Source: Rubripirellula sp.
GTDB taxonomy: Bacteria > Planctomycetota > Planctomycetia > Pirellulales > Pirellulaceae
DNA: 64,000 bases
Assembly (NCBI GenBank): GCA_029245125.1
Contig: JAQWPZ010000264.1
Location: 1-64,000, forward strand
Direction of reading: 5' to 3'
A model generated the notes under the pieces. It made no database searches. It was not told where the DNA came from and saw only the letters and a list, made by a program, of their open reading frames with translations. The stretch's first letter is position 1; each line of letters opens with the position of its first letter. This document shows, in pieces, positions 17,357 through 27,010 of the stretch. Position numbers and translations under genes: made by a program.

Positions 17357-18397
17357 TTAAGTCGCTTGCGGTTGAATGACGACTTTGATTTGTTCTGGAT
17401 CGCCTGCGTACAAGCGGTCAAACCAGAGTGGCCCGTCAGTGAGCGATATTTTCGCTGTGACTAAGGGGGCGACATTGATGATGCCACGATTCATTAAGTC
17501 AATGCATTCAGGGTATTCACCGTTGCATCCGCAGGTGCCACGCAAAGTCACCTCGCGGGTGACGACGGATTGAAGTGGTAGTTCAATTGTCGGCGCTACG
17601 TTTCCGATCAAGGTGACATGACCACCTTTTCGCACCGATTCAATCGCGGTTGTGATTGTCGGTGTCGCTCCCACCACTTCGTAAGCAAGGTCCGCACCCT
17701 TCCCACCAGTCAATTCACGGACTCGGGCTGGGATATCCTCTTGATCACTGCGAAGGCCGTGGTCGGCGCCAAGTGATTTGGCAACTTCAAGGCGTTTGTC
17801 GTTGATGTCGACCGCTATTATTTGTGTCGCACCCGCCGCTCGTGCGGCTTGCAGGGTCAACAATCCAATCATGCCTGTTCCGACAACGACAGCGGTGTCG
17901 CCAAGTCGCGTGGGAGTCACGTTCGTAGCATGAACGGCGACCGAAACGGCTTCGATCAACGCCGCATGCTCGAACGGCAGCGTTTCGGGCAGTTCATAGA
18001 TAATCCGACGGGGAACGCTGATGCGTTCTGCGAATGCCCCGTGCCGGCGGTATTCACCGCAGGAAACACCTAGGACCATGCGGTTATCGCACAGGTTCGC
18101 ATCTCCACGACGGCAAAAATCGCACTGGCCGCAAGACACCATCGAATCAAATGTGACGCGAGTGCCCTCCGCTAGATCGGTCACATTTTGACCGGTTGCC
18201 ACCACGTGTCCAGCAGCTTCATGTCCCATCACGAGAGGCGGGATACGGCGGCCAGTGCTGCCGTCGTATCCATGGATGTCGCTTCCGCAAATGCCGCAGG
18301 CTTCGACCTGGATGAGTACATCGTCAGGACCGACTTGGGGTTCTTCCACCTCGGTGACTTCCATCTTCTTGTATTCGGTCAGTAGCATCGCCTTCAT
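17357..18397 (-). CDS. zinc-dependent alcohol dehydrogenase (MDR family)
   Basis: 346 residues. Catalytic zinc ligands are in GICGSD and GHEAAGHV; the structural zinc loop SCGQCDFCRRGDANLC has the four cysteines. The Rossmann motif is VVGTGMIGLL, followed by an acidic IIAVDIN strand end typical of NAD preference. Such enzymes oxidise sugar alcohols, threonine or similar secondary alcohols; sequence alone does not choose. ATG at 18397 has GAGG about 8 bases upstream and is preferred over TTG at 18415. It is divergent from the sulfatase across about 280 bases. Confidence 0.9.
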   Translation of the reverse strand: MKAMLLTEYKKMEVTEVEEPQVGPDDVLIQVEACGICGSDIHGYDGSTGRRIPPLVMGHEAAGHVVATGQNVTDLAEGTRVTFDSMVSCGQCDFCRRGDANLCDNRMVLGVSCGEYRRHGAFAERISVPRRIIYELPETLPFEHAALIEAVSVAVHATNVTPTRLGDTAVVVGTGMIGLLTLQAARAAGATQIIAVDINDKRLEVAKSLGADHGLRSDQEDIPARVRELTGGKGADLAYEVVGATPTITTAIESVRKGGHVTLIGNVAPTIELPLQSVVTREVTLRGTCGCNGEYPECIDLMNRGIINVAPLVTAKISLTDGPLWFDRLYAGDPEQIKVVIQPQAT

Positions 18398-18677
18398 GTC
18401 GCACCTCGGATCCAAGTTGCTATCGTCAGTCAGTGAAATCGCGTGGAGTTTAGCACAGCATTCAGGAGTCGTCTTGGTGGGCGCTGCTGAAGCCGTCAGC
18501 TGGCAGCAAATCGCCAGTTTTTTCTATAGAGGTGTGCGATCCATTCGTCAGAGATTTTGCCGCAGCGTTGGACTTCATCTATCTGGTACGGACAAATCTG
18601 GGTGCGAGGTAGTTACACTAGAACGGCCGCAGGGTATTCGTCTCTTGCCTCCATCCTTTAGTACTCCTTTGGTGACC

Positions 18678-20195
18678 ATGTTGCGACCGCTTCGCCGAAT
18701 AATGATTTTCGCATTGAGTTCCGTCCTGCTGTTTTCTGGCTTGCTTCACGCGGCCGATCCGCCCAACGTTTTGATTGTCACCGTGGACGATATGAGCGCA
18801 GATTCACTCGGCTCTTTTGGTTGTTCTCTGCGAGGAACCTCACCGAACATCGATTCATTTGCAAAGCAGTCGATGCGTTTCAATCATGCACACGTCATTG
18901 TTGGTAATTGCATGCCGGGACGTAATATCATGTGGTCAGGATTGTTTTCGCACGTGAATGGTGTGGAAGGTTTTGTCCAGAATCGAGATCCTGATTACTT
19001 GGTGCTTTGTGATTTAGCGAAATCTGCCGGCTACTTTGCGGCAATTCGTGGCAAGGTCAGCCATTCAACGCCGTACCTGCCATATGGCTGGGATGCGATT
19101 CTCGATAGCGACGAGTCTGGCAAGAAATATCACAACAAGGATGCGGAAGGTTATGGCGCATCGACGCGTCAAGGAATTGCAATGGCGAAGCGGGCAGGTA
19201 AGCCGTTTTGTTTGATGGTCAATATTTCTGATCCACACAAACCTTTCTATGCACAGGGAAAAGGGGGCGCGACGGTTGATGATCGCCACGTACCCAGTCG
19301 CGTCTTTGAAGCATCGGAAGTGCCGGTGCCCGGTTTTCTTCCCGAAGACATGCCGATCCGAAAAGAGCTCGCTCATTACTATTCGTCTGTCCGGCGAGCA
19401 GATGACTGCTTCGGCGAAATCATGAAAGCGTTGCAGGCCTCAGGTCAGGCAGAGAATACATTTGTGATGTTCTTGTCCGACCATGGAATGCCACTGCCGT
19501 TTGCGAAGACGCAGTTGTATCACCACAGCACGCATACTCCACTGATGGTTCGCTGGCCCGGTGTGACCAAGCCAAATAGTGTCGATGAGCAGCATATGGT
19601 TTCGGCAGTTGACTTTGTCCCGACCTTGTTAGACGTGATGCAACACGAACATCCACAGGCGGATCGTCTGCAAGGAAAGTCATTTGCCTCGCTGATTCGA
19701 GGTGGGAGTCAGGCGGGACGAGATTTTGTGATTCTTCAATACAACGAAAATTCAGGGCGAAATCGACATCCAATGCGCGGCATTCACACGCCGCGTTACC
19801 TCTACCTCTACAACGCATGGAGTGATGGGGAACGGAAATTTGCGACGGCCACCACTGGAACAGTAACCTATCGCCAAATGGTGAAGCGGGCAGCTCAGGA
19901 GGATGACATTGCCGCACGTTTGCACCTGTTCGATCATCGAGTCGTCGAAGAATTGTTCGATGTCGAGAACGACCCAGACTGTCTGAATAATTTGGTGAGC
20001 GATCCAAAAATGCAGGACACAAAGTCGGAGCTTAGGAAGCAGTTGGCAAAGTCGTTAGGGGAGTTGAAAGATCCGATTGCTCCGCTGCTGGTCAATTTCG
20101 AAGATGACGCACTACGCAATGAATACATGGCGAAGGAAGATGCCCGAGCTGCTGCGGCGCGTCGGAATCGTGTGAAGAGAAAGCGGAGTCCTTGA
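18678..20195 (+). CDS. secreted sulfatase (formylglycine-dependent)
   Basis: 505 residues. The signal peptide is MLRPLRRIMIFALSSVLLF...HAAD. Calcium-binding aspartates are in VTVDDMS. The maturation motif CMPGR begins at Cys78 and fits CxPxR, the target of formylglycine-generating enzyme. SDHG and YHHSTHTPLMVRWPG supply the remaining active-site landmarks. The frame continues 141 codons upstream over the start of the divergent dehydrogenase, but only the ATG at 18678 gives a signal peptide. Sulfatases are abundant in marine planctomycetes and release sulfate from algal polysaccharides; the exact substrate is not evident. Confidence 0.9.
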   Translation: MLRPLRRIMIFALSSVLLFSGLLHAADPPNVLIVTVDDMSADSLGSFGCSLRGTSPNIDSFAKQSMRFNHAHVIVGNCMPGRNIMWSGLFSHVNGVEGFVQNRDPDYLVLCDLAKSAGYFAAIRGKVSHSTPYLPYGWDAILDSDESGKKYHNKDAEGYGASTRQGIAMAKRAGKPFCLMVNISDPHKPFYAQGKGGATVDDRHVPSRVFEASEVPVPGFLPEDMPIRKELAHYYSSVRRADDCFGEIMKALQASGQAENTFVMFLSDHGMPLPFAKTQLYHHSTHTPLMVRWPGVTKPNSVDEQHMVSAVDFVPTLLDVMQHEHPQADRLQGKSFASLIRGGSQAGRDFVILQYNENSGRNRHPMRGIHTPRYLYLYNAWSDGERKFATATTGTVTYRQMVKRAAQEDDIAARLHLFDHRVVEELFDVENDPDCLNNLVSDPKMQDTKSELRKQLAKSLGELKDPIAPLLVNFEDDALRNEYMAKEDARAAAARRNRVKRKRSP

Positions 20196-20282
20196 TCTCG
20201 GTTGTGTTTGGTCCGCGTCGAGGGGCGATGCGATCAGCCCTCGATGGGGAACCAATCCAACGCAACCGTTCCAATCTTCCTA

Positions 20283-20339
20283 CCTTGCAGAGAGGCAAGG
20301 ATTTGGATCTTAGTAACACAGTGTGGCGTTGCCACACTG
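20283..20339. terminator. paired hairpins between convergent genes
   Basis: CCTTGC-AGAGAG-GCAAGG (20283-20300) is followed by CAGTGTGGC-GTT-GCCACACTG (20319-20339), a perfect 9-bp stem. They lie between the sulfatase and the oppositely oriented kinase. No long T tract follows, so a terminator role is inferred from position only. Confidence 0.45.
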
Positions 20340-20355
20340 GTTCGCTCCTGCTTCG

Positions 20356-23127
20356 CTACTCTGTGGGCGAAAGATCGTCCAGTTTTTTTCTTAGTCGTTG
20401 AAGTTGGATTCGCGCTAGTGGGGTGAGCTTCTGCGAAGCGTTCGCAGGCCGCACCAGGGTGAGGGCGCGTTCCAGGTTGGCGGTTGCGTCGGCTGGGTCA
20501 TCCAGCTGCAGTTTGAGGTCGGCCATCGATTCCAGTGCGGCTGCCTGGTAGGTTCGATAAACACGCAGTTCTGGGACTAGTGTTCGCAATTTGTTGTAGT
20601 GCCCAATCGCTTCGCTGAGATTTTCCTCAGCTTCCTGCAGTGATTGATTTCGTTGTTGATATTGGGCAAGTCCTTCGAGCGAGCGGGCGCGAAGTGCCCG
20701 GTATCGCGTCTGGTTTGGGTCATGCTGCATCAATAGCATGCTGAGTTCGTTTGCTCGTCGTGCCCGACGCATTGGATTCCATCCGATAGCTTCGGCACTC
20801 GAAAGCGTCATCGCTAGTTCGTAGCGAGCATCGTCGGAGCGTGGATTTTCTTGAAGCAATTGCTCGAAAAGTTCGATCGAACGACGTATCGCAAGTTCTG
20901 ATATTCTGTGCTGGTTAGCGCGGCTTGCCACCTTTGATTTTATTCGGAATGCACGTGCGATTTCGGCCAGCAGTTTGGAATCGTTAGGCGACTTCGAGAG
21001 GAGTTGTTCCAGCGTCTGGATTGCCTCGTTAGCAGCCGCCAACTCGTCTTCGTTTCGCATGCGTAGCATGGTGCCGATTGGACTTCGTTTGAAGCGAAAC
21101 GTTTTTGTTTCTGGAAGGTTTAATGAATCGTCTAAGCCGACACGAACACTTAGCGATGCATACAAGCGGTGTGCTCTTGCATACTGGAAGGCTCCTTCTG
21201 GTGACTTGAGAACACTGTCTGATGTTTCCAGTTGAGTAACAGTATCGGCGAACATTTGCATCGCCCTACCGATCTGACCTCGCAGGCTTAGGATGGCCGC
21301 CAGCTCATTCATGATTTCTGCCTGAGCCAGAATGGGTTGCAAATCATCCGGACGGGCGGTCGCCATTTGGTTGTATCGCTCCATCGCATCGGTGTAGGCT
21401 CGATCCGCTTCGCGAAGTTTGCCGAGCGTGGCGTAGACATCGCCTGCACGACGTGCGGCCAATGCAGATTCGGCCAGCAGGTCCTCACTGTTGTTGGCTG
21501 CGAGTTCATCAAAGAAGCCGAGCAGTGATTGGAGCATCCTTGCATCTGCGGGGGTGACATTGGGGGTTGTTCGGTCGGTCACGTCACCCGCAAAATCGGC
21601 ATCGGCATGGATCCCCCGATTCGTAACATTTTGCATGACCTGATCAAAGGCTGTCAGCGCAACTTGTAAGTTTGTTTCCGCACGAACACGCTGGGATTCC
21701 GCTTGTTCAAGCGCCGTGGTGCGTTCTTGCAACGATTGGCGAGCGTTGGATTCCGCCACGCTTGCTAAGGCCAATGAATCACTCGTGCGCCAATAGCCGA
21801 TTGCCGAGACGGCTGCTAAGGCAATTAGCAGCAGGAAGGTTGAGACAGTCATGCTTGCGGCTGCTGGTTCACGTCGGGACCAACGGATCAATCGTTCGAC
21901 CGGTCCAATTCGGCGAGCCGAAATTGGATGGCCAGAGAGGAAACATTTTAAGTCGTCTCGTAGTTCACCAGCCGTTGAATAACGCTTGGCTGGTTCGGCA
22001 GCTAACGATTTTTGAACGATTGTTTCGAGATCGCGTGGGATCTGGGTGCTGAATTTTCGAGGGGAGGTGTGGACGCCCGATCCAGCATTCCGAATGACCT
22101 CGGCTGTCGTGCGACCCTGGATCGCCGCTTGTCCAACGAGCATCTCGTAGATTGTGAGGCCAACGCCGTATACTTCGCTTCGGGCATCGTAGCTCCCGCC
22201 TAGGGATTCAGGCGACATATATTGTGGTGTGCCCAGTAAGTCGCCGGTGCGAGTCACCTCTTTCGCCTCATTGATTTTGGCTAATCCAAAATCAGCGATC
22301 CAAACGCGATCTTCATTATCGATCAGCAAGTTGGCGGGTTTAATATCACGGTGCAGAATCCCTTGCTCGTGTGCGTATTGCAACGCATCGCAGATCGATG
22401 CACCAATTTGTGCTACCCAATGAATGTATTTAGGCGATTGCATCTCTGGTGAATCTGAACGGGGCGTGCCCTCGGCTGTCGTGCCTTGCGTGGCGGCTAA
22501 TTCGATCTCGCCTGCCGTTTGATCCAAACCCTCATCGACGGTAACTGGATCGGGTTCCGTTTTGCCCATGCGGCGTTGTAGCCACTCACGCAGGCTATCG
22601 CCATCAATGTAGTCCATCACGTAGTAGTGGAATCCACAATCATGGCCAACGCCGAATACCGGTACGATGTTGGAATGTCGCAATCTCGCAGCTGCTCTGG
22701 CCTCTCGCTGGAATCGTTGTAGATCCTTGGATTGTTCGAGCGCACGCGAGGCGAGGACTTTTAGTGCGACCCGCCGTGATAAGGGTTGGTGAATGGCTTC
22801 GAAGACAACCCCCATGCCTCCCCGGCCAATTTGACGAATGATTTTGTAGTCATCTAGATGATCGATTTGAGCCAAGCTTGCGAATGTGGAGGATGAGGAC
22901 GAGCTTGATTGAATCGCTGAAGATTTTAGCCCCTCGATCATTGCAATTGATTCCAGCAGTGATCTGAGTTGGCCTGTTGGATCACCATGCTTGGTGATGG
23001 TGTCCTCAATCGATGGATGTTCACCGCGGCGGAGCGCGGTGGAAAACGATTCCGCGATGGCATCCAATTCTTGCTGACTATGGTCGCTTTGCTGATTGCC
23101 GTCCGAAGGATCCATCGAATCACTCAT
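20356..23127 (-). CDS. Ser/Thr protein kinase with TPR-like extracytoplasmic region
   Basis: 923 residues. The kinase domain (about 95-400) shows IGRGGMGVVFEA, VALKVL, HRDIKPANLL, ADFGLAK and GTPQYMSPES, all catalytic motifs intact. A polar, acidic insert of about 60 residues sits between the hinge and the catalytic loop. One membrane segment (STFLLLIALAAVSAIGYW, about 425-445) is followed by a long helical, Ala/Leu/Arg-rich part with TPR-like spacing. ATG at 23127 overlaps the end of the upstream ECF sigma gene by 8 bases, so the two are coupled. An alternative upstream start exists but would sit deep inside the sigma gene. Confidence 0.9.
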   Translation of the reverse strand: MSDSMDPSDGNQQSDHSQQELDAIAESFSTALRRGEHPSIEDTITKHGDPTGQLRSLLESIAMIEGLKSSAIQSSSSSSSTFASLAQIDHLDDYKIIRQIGRGGMGVVFEAIHQPLSRRVALKVLASRALEQSKDLQRFQREARAAARLRHSNIVPVFGVGHDCGFHYYVMDYIDGDSLREWLQRRMGKTEPDPVTVDEGLDQTAGEIELAATQGTTAEGTPRSDSPEMQSPKYIHWVAQIGASICDALQYAHEQGILHRDIKPANLLIDNEDRVWIADFGLAKINEAKEVTRTGDLLGTPQYMSPESLGGSYDARSEVYGVGLTIYEMLVGQAAIQGRTTAEVIRNAGSGVHTSPRKFSTQIPRDLETIVQKSLAAEPAKRYSTAGELRDDLKCFLSGHPISARRIGPVERLIRWSRREPAAASMTVSTFLLLIALAAVSAIGYWRTSDSLALASVAESNARQSLQERTTALEQAESQRVRAETNLQVALTAFDQVMQNVTNRGIHADADFAGDVTDRTTPNVTPADARMLQSLLGFFDELAANNSEDLLAESALAARRAGDVYATLGKLREADRAYTDAMERYNQMATARPDDLQPILAQAEIMNELAAILSLRGQIGRAMQMFADTVTQLETSDSVLKSPEGAFQYARAHRLYASLSVRVGLDDSLNLPETKTFRFKRSPIGTMLRMRNEDELAAANEAIQTLEQLLSKSPNDSKLLAEIARAFRIKSKVASRANQHRISELAIRRSIELFEQLLQENPRSDDARYELAMTLSSAEAIGWNPMRRARRANELSMLLMQHDPNQTRYRALRARSLEGLAQYQQRNQSLQEAEENLSEAIGHYNKLRTLVPELRVYRTYQAAALESMADLKLQLDDPADATANLERALTLVRPANASQKLTPLARIQLQRLRKKLDDLSPTE

Positions 23128-23797
23128 CAATGAGGCCTTGTTGTTTGTGGGTATTCTTGGAGTCCTCAGGCACATCCTCATCTGCATGAAATTGTTTCAT
23201 CAATTCCCCGAGTCTCGTCATTGCTCGCAAGTAGCGTTTACTGGATGCCGAAGGTTTGATCCCTAGCACTTGGGCGGTATCAAGATTTGAAAGTTCTTCG
23301 AAATGTCGCAAAGCGATGACTTCTCGGTCGATCGGATCCATCTCGTTTAAGACAGTTTCCAGGCGTTCGATGCGTTCTGCCTGGGCCACAATTTCTGACA
23401 TCGATATCATCGGCCCCGCAAGTTTTGCGGCTAATGCCAACGAGGTGTTAGGCGAGATCGTTTGTTGAAGCGACACCTCTTTGCGGATGTCTCGCATCTC
23501 CGTTTTAAAATGGCGACGGTGAAGATCGATCAACTGCTGACCCACGATCAAACGCAACCAAAGAAAAGGTGGCATCTCGGGATGGTTCGAAAAATGATCG
23601 AGACGCTTTGCTGCTGCAATGAACGTTTCTTGCATCACATCTGAATCGGAGACTCTCGCTGCTAATCGGTAATCGAGTCGAAATCGAACGATTCGTTCCA
23701 GCTGTTGTCGGAAATGCGAGAATACATCAGCCAGTGCCTGTGGATCGCCACCACGCATTCGCTCGACGATTTCAGGAGCAAGATTCAATTCCGACAT
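23120..23797 (-). CDS. ECF-type RNA polymerase sigma factor
   Basis: 225 residues. Region 2 is visible as MRGGDPQALADVFSHF and RVSDSDVMQETFIAAAKRL; region 4 as MDPIDREVIALRHFEELSN followed by a helix-turn-helix (DTAQVLGIKPSASSKRYLRA). The pairing of such sigma factors with a Ser/Thr kinase gene is frequent in planctomycetes and replaces the usual anti-sigma partner. Here the stop overlaps the kinase start by 8 bases. I infer that the kinase controls this sigma factor by phosphorylation. Confidence 0.9.
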   Translation of the reverse strand: MSELNLAPEIVERMRGGDPQALADVFSHFRQQLERIVRFRLDYRLAARVSDSDVMQETFIAAAKRLDHFSNHPEMPPFLWLRLIVGQQLIDLHRRHFKTEMRDIRKEVSLQQTISPNTSLALAAKLAGPMISMSEIVAQAERIERLETVLNEMDPIDREVIALRHFEELSNLDTAQVLGIKPSASSKRYLRAMTRLGELMKQFHADEDVPEDSKNTHKQQGLIDE

Positions 23798-24249
23798 GCA
23801 TCGCTAACAAAGAGGGGAACAAGGCTATCGTTTGAACGCCGGTGACGACGGAGTGTTTCGCTTTCAGGGCCGATCGCGGCCAGCATTGCGAGATGGATTT
23901 GGTGCAGGAAAGGTGGCTTTGGTGCGTTTCGTGGGCCGACGTAAAATCGCCTTTAGAAGATCGGCTGGCGATTCGATTTTGAACTGGCTGCAGGATTTTG
24001 GCCAGCGTAATCCCGATCAAGAAGATGTTAGCCTCGCCCAACAGAGGGGCTTTCCCAAAGGTGGGGTAGGAGATCTGTGGCGGCAAAATACGGAAATCCC
24101 CGTCCTTTGATGGTCCGGCGTCCCGTTTAGGTAAGAGGAGTCGTGTTTTGCCCGATGAAAATGATCCTTGGTGGGTTATCGCTGCTATAAGTTTGTAGCG
24201 GGGTTTTGGCACTCTTTTTCCTGCATTTACTTCTACAGGGTGGCGACAG
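23798..24249. other. divergent intergenic region, no gene seen
   Basis: 452 bases between the ECF sigma gene (minus) and the second PSCyt1 gene (plus). Frames on both strands lack coding character. No tRNA or strong hairpin is visible. It should contain both promoters. Confidence 0.55.
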
Positions 24250-26988
24250 ATGGATTGGAATGGACCCGTTTCGAAAGCGATCGTCTCGCTGGCTTGCGCC
24301 GTGATGATCGCTCCGGTGGTGGCGGCCGAGCCCATTTCAGCGGATCAGCAGGCGTTTTTCGAAGCCAAGATACGTCCTGTTCTTATCAAAGAGTGCTACG
24401 GCTGCCACAGCAACAAGGCTGGCAACGTACGTGGTGGTTTGCGGCTGGACACGAAGCAACTGACGTTGCTTGGTGGAAGCTCGGGGCCGGCGGTAGTGCC
24501 TGGCAGCCCTGAGGACAGTTTGCTGTACACGGCGATGTTGCATGAGGACTTTGAGATGCCACCGCGACGGAGATTGGCGGGTGACGTGATCGCTGATTTC
24601 CAACGATGGATTGAGATGGGGGCACCCGACCCACGCGAAACACAGATGGCAGAGATTCGGGCGACGATCTCTGGAGCAGACATCCAGCAGGCTAAAGAAA
24701 CGTTCTGGGCTTACCAGCATCCGCAGGACCATTCGGCTCCTAAGGTGAGTCACGAATCCTGGTCACGGACGAAGACGGATCGATTCATTCTGGCAAAACT
24801 GGAAGCAGAGGGATTGAAGCCAGCAGGCGACGCGGATGCACATCACATCTTGCGTCGGCTCTGCTTTGATTTAGTCGGTTTGCCACCCACGCCCGCCCAA
24901 CTCATTTTTTTTACGGAGCAATTCCAGCAGAACCCAGATCAAGCGATTTCTGTCGTCGTGGATCGATTGCTTGAAAGTAAGTATTTCGGTGAACGGTGGG
25001 GCCGACACTGGATGGATGTCGCACGATACGCGGAATCAACGGGTCGCGAGGTCAACATGACCTATCCACATGCGTGGCGGTATCGCGACTACGTGATTGA
25101 CGCTTTCAATGCGGATAAGCCGTTTGATCGCTTTGTGCAGGAGCAGATTGCGGGGGATTTGCTGCCGGCAAATAGTGATCAGAAATGGTCCGAGAATTTG
25201 ATTGCGACGACGTTCTTGGCGATGGGGCCAAAGAATGTGAACGAACAGAATCGTGTGCAATTTTCCGCTGACCTGATTGACGAACAGATTGACGCGACGA
25301 CGCGGGTCTTTTTGGGGATGTCTGTGGCATGTGCACGCTGTCACGATCACAAATTTGATGCGATTCCTCAAGCTGATTATTACGCCATGGCCGGGATTTT
25401 CGGCAGCATGACAACTTACTTTGGCAACCCACCCTCGGAGTTTGGTTCCTTTAGTTCGGCGCAAGCACGTCGCAGCAGTAGCTTGTTGTTAGTGCCGGTC
25501 GAAGATCCGAATCCCTACGATAAAAGTTACACAGGAAGTGAATTGACCGAGTTGCGGTCAGAGATCACCGACCTCATCAGTCAACTCGCCAATCTGCGGC
25601 GAAATCGGCAACAGTCCAGTGGGCAAAATGCCGCTCGTGATCGGTTACGCATTACGAACCAAATTGCACAGGCGTCGGCAAAGTTGGCGGTCGTTGATGA
25701 GTCAGGTAATCCACGTACTTATTGCATGGGTGTTCAGGAAACTCAGACGCCTGGTGATGCGAGATTGCTTGTTCGAGGTGAGATTGACCAACCAGCCCAA
25801 CGGATTGATCGCGGGTTTCCGCAGGTCTTATGCGATCACTCACCCCGGTTTGAGACCGACAGCAGTGGGCGTTTGGAACTCGCTCGGTGGATTGGAAGCA
25901 ACGAAAATTCACTGACTGCACGAGTGATGGTCAATCGGATTTGGCAACACTTGATTGGTCAGGGATTGGTCCGATCCACCGAAAACTTCGGGGTCACAGG
26001 TCAATCGCCAAGCCACCCCGATCTGCTCGATCACTTGGCGGTGAGATTTGTCGAATCGGGTTGGTCGGTCAAAACGATTGTGAAGGAAATTGCAACTAGT
26101 CGTGTCTATCGTGTCGCGTCGGAGTATGACGAATCAAGCCATCACCAGGATCCCGACAATGCGTGGTTGTGGCGGGCACATCCCAGGCGATTAGACGCAG
26201 AAGCAATTCGCGACGCCATCCTGAGTATCAGCGGTGAAGTGGATCATGAGCGGCCTCGCGGTTCAGAAGTTGCCAAGGCAGGTTACGTTCGTGTTCGTGA
26301 TGGATTCTTGGGTGATCCACGTGAATTAGCACAACGGGCGATGGAGCAAGCTCGTGCTGAGATGCAGGGCGACATGCGGCAGCGATTTGCAGGCGGTCAG
26401 AATGGTCAACGTGGTTCCTTTGGTGGGCGTCCTGGTTCCTCTGGGGGGCGTCCTGGTGCGCGTGGCCGTTTCAATCCACGCGGTCAGGGAAGAGCAGGGC
26501 AAGCCGCTGGATTTGATCGCTCGACTGCACAGGCGAGGATGGCGGAAACAATGCAGCGGATTTCCAATCAATACACGAATCAACTGAACATGGAAGATGC
26601 GAAGTTCCGCAGTGTTTATCTGCCGATGGTTCGCGATCAAGAGCCGAGATCGTTAGTCGTTTTCGACCTCGCCGATACCAGTGCGGTGACGGGTACGCGA
26701 GAATCTTCCAATACTGCCAATCAAGCGCTGTACATGATGAACAATCGGTTTGTCATCGATTCAAGTGATTCATTCGCCCGCCGGTTGATTCGCGAGCACT
26801 CGGCGAACGGAGAGCGTATCGAGGCGGCGTTCGAGTTGACTTACGGAAGAAAGCCGACTCGTGGAGAGCGATCCGCAGCGATCGGCTTCATTAAAAAGTT
26901 CCAGTCTCAAGGCGGCAGTGGTCAGCAGACGTTGTCTGCACTCTGCCAGAGTCTGTTCGCTTCGGCCGAATTTCGGTACATCGATTAG
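24250..26988 (+). CDS. PSCyt1-DUF1549-DUF1553 protein with Arg-Gly-rich insert
   Basis: 912 residues; the N-terminal signal reads IVSLACAVMIAPVVAAE. PSCyt1 has CYGCH at 49-53 and EMPPRR; DUF1549 has LVGLPPTP, ERWGRHWMDVARYAES and a second CxxCH in CARCHDHKFDA; DUF1553 has MVNRIWQHLIGQGLV and PSHPDLLDHLA. Between about residues 713 and 755, inside the DUF1553 part, lies a low-complexity stretch of Gly, Arg, Gln and Ser (GGRPG, RGRFNPRG) absent from the first copy at 8020-10926. The DUF1501 gene starts 22 bases downstream. Function of the family is not established. Confidence 0.92.
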   Translation: MDWNGPVSKAIVSLACAVMIAPVVAAEPISADQQAFFEAKIRPVLIKECYGCHSNKAGNVRGGLRLDTKQLTLLGGSSGPAVVPGSPEDSLLYTAMLHEDFEMPPRRRLAGDVIADFQRWIEMGAPDPRETQMAEIRATISGADIQQAKETFWAYQHPQDHSAPKVSHESWSRTKTDRFILAKLEAEGLKPAGDADAHHILRRLCFDLVGLPPTPAQLIFFTEQFQQNPDQAISVVVDRLLESKYFGERWGRHWMDVARYAESTGREVNMTYPHAWRYRDYVIDAFNADKPFDRFVQEQIAGDLLPANSDQKWSENLIATTFLAMGPKNVNEQNRVQFSADLIDEQIDATTRVFLGMSVACARCHDHKFDAIPQADYYAMAGIFGSMTTYFGNPPSEFGSFSSAQARRSSSLLLVPVEDPNPYDKSYTGSELTELRSEITDLISQLANLRRNRQQSSGQNAARDRLRITNQIAQASAKLAVVDESGNPRTYCMGVQETQTPGDARLLVRGEIDQPAQRIDRGFPQVLCDHSPRFETDSSGRLELARWIGSNENSLTARVMVNRIWQHLIGQGLVRSTENFGVTGQSPSHPDLLDHLAVRFVESGWSVKTIVKEIATSRVYRVASEYDESSHHQDPDNAWLWRAHPRRLDAEAIRDAILSISGEVDHERPRGSEVAKAGYVRVRDGFLGDPRELAQRAMEQARAEMQGDMRQRFAGGQNGQRGSFGGRPGSSGGRPGARGRFNPRGQGRAGQAAGFDRSTAQARMAETMQRISNQYTNQLNMEDAKFRSVYLPMVRDQEPRSLVVFDLADTSAVTGTRESSNTANQALYMMNNRFVIDSSDSFARRLIREHSANGERIEAAFELTYGRKPTRGERSAAIGFIKKFQSQGGSGQQTLSALCQSLFASAEFRYID

Positions 26989-27010
26989 TTCTATCTGAGG
27001 TAAACAGCTG

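Noticed and set aside
24206-24225. Sigma-54-like TTGGCAC...TGCA upstream of the second PSCyt1 gene
   Set aside because: The GG-to-GC spacing is three bases too long for a sigma-54 promoter.
23772-24335. 187-aa minus-strand frame over the sigma/PSCyt1 intergenic region
   Set aside because: It overlaps both real genes and has no domain, signal or ribosome site.
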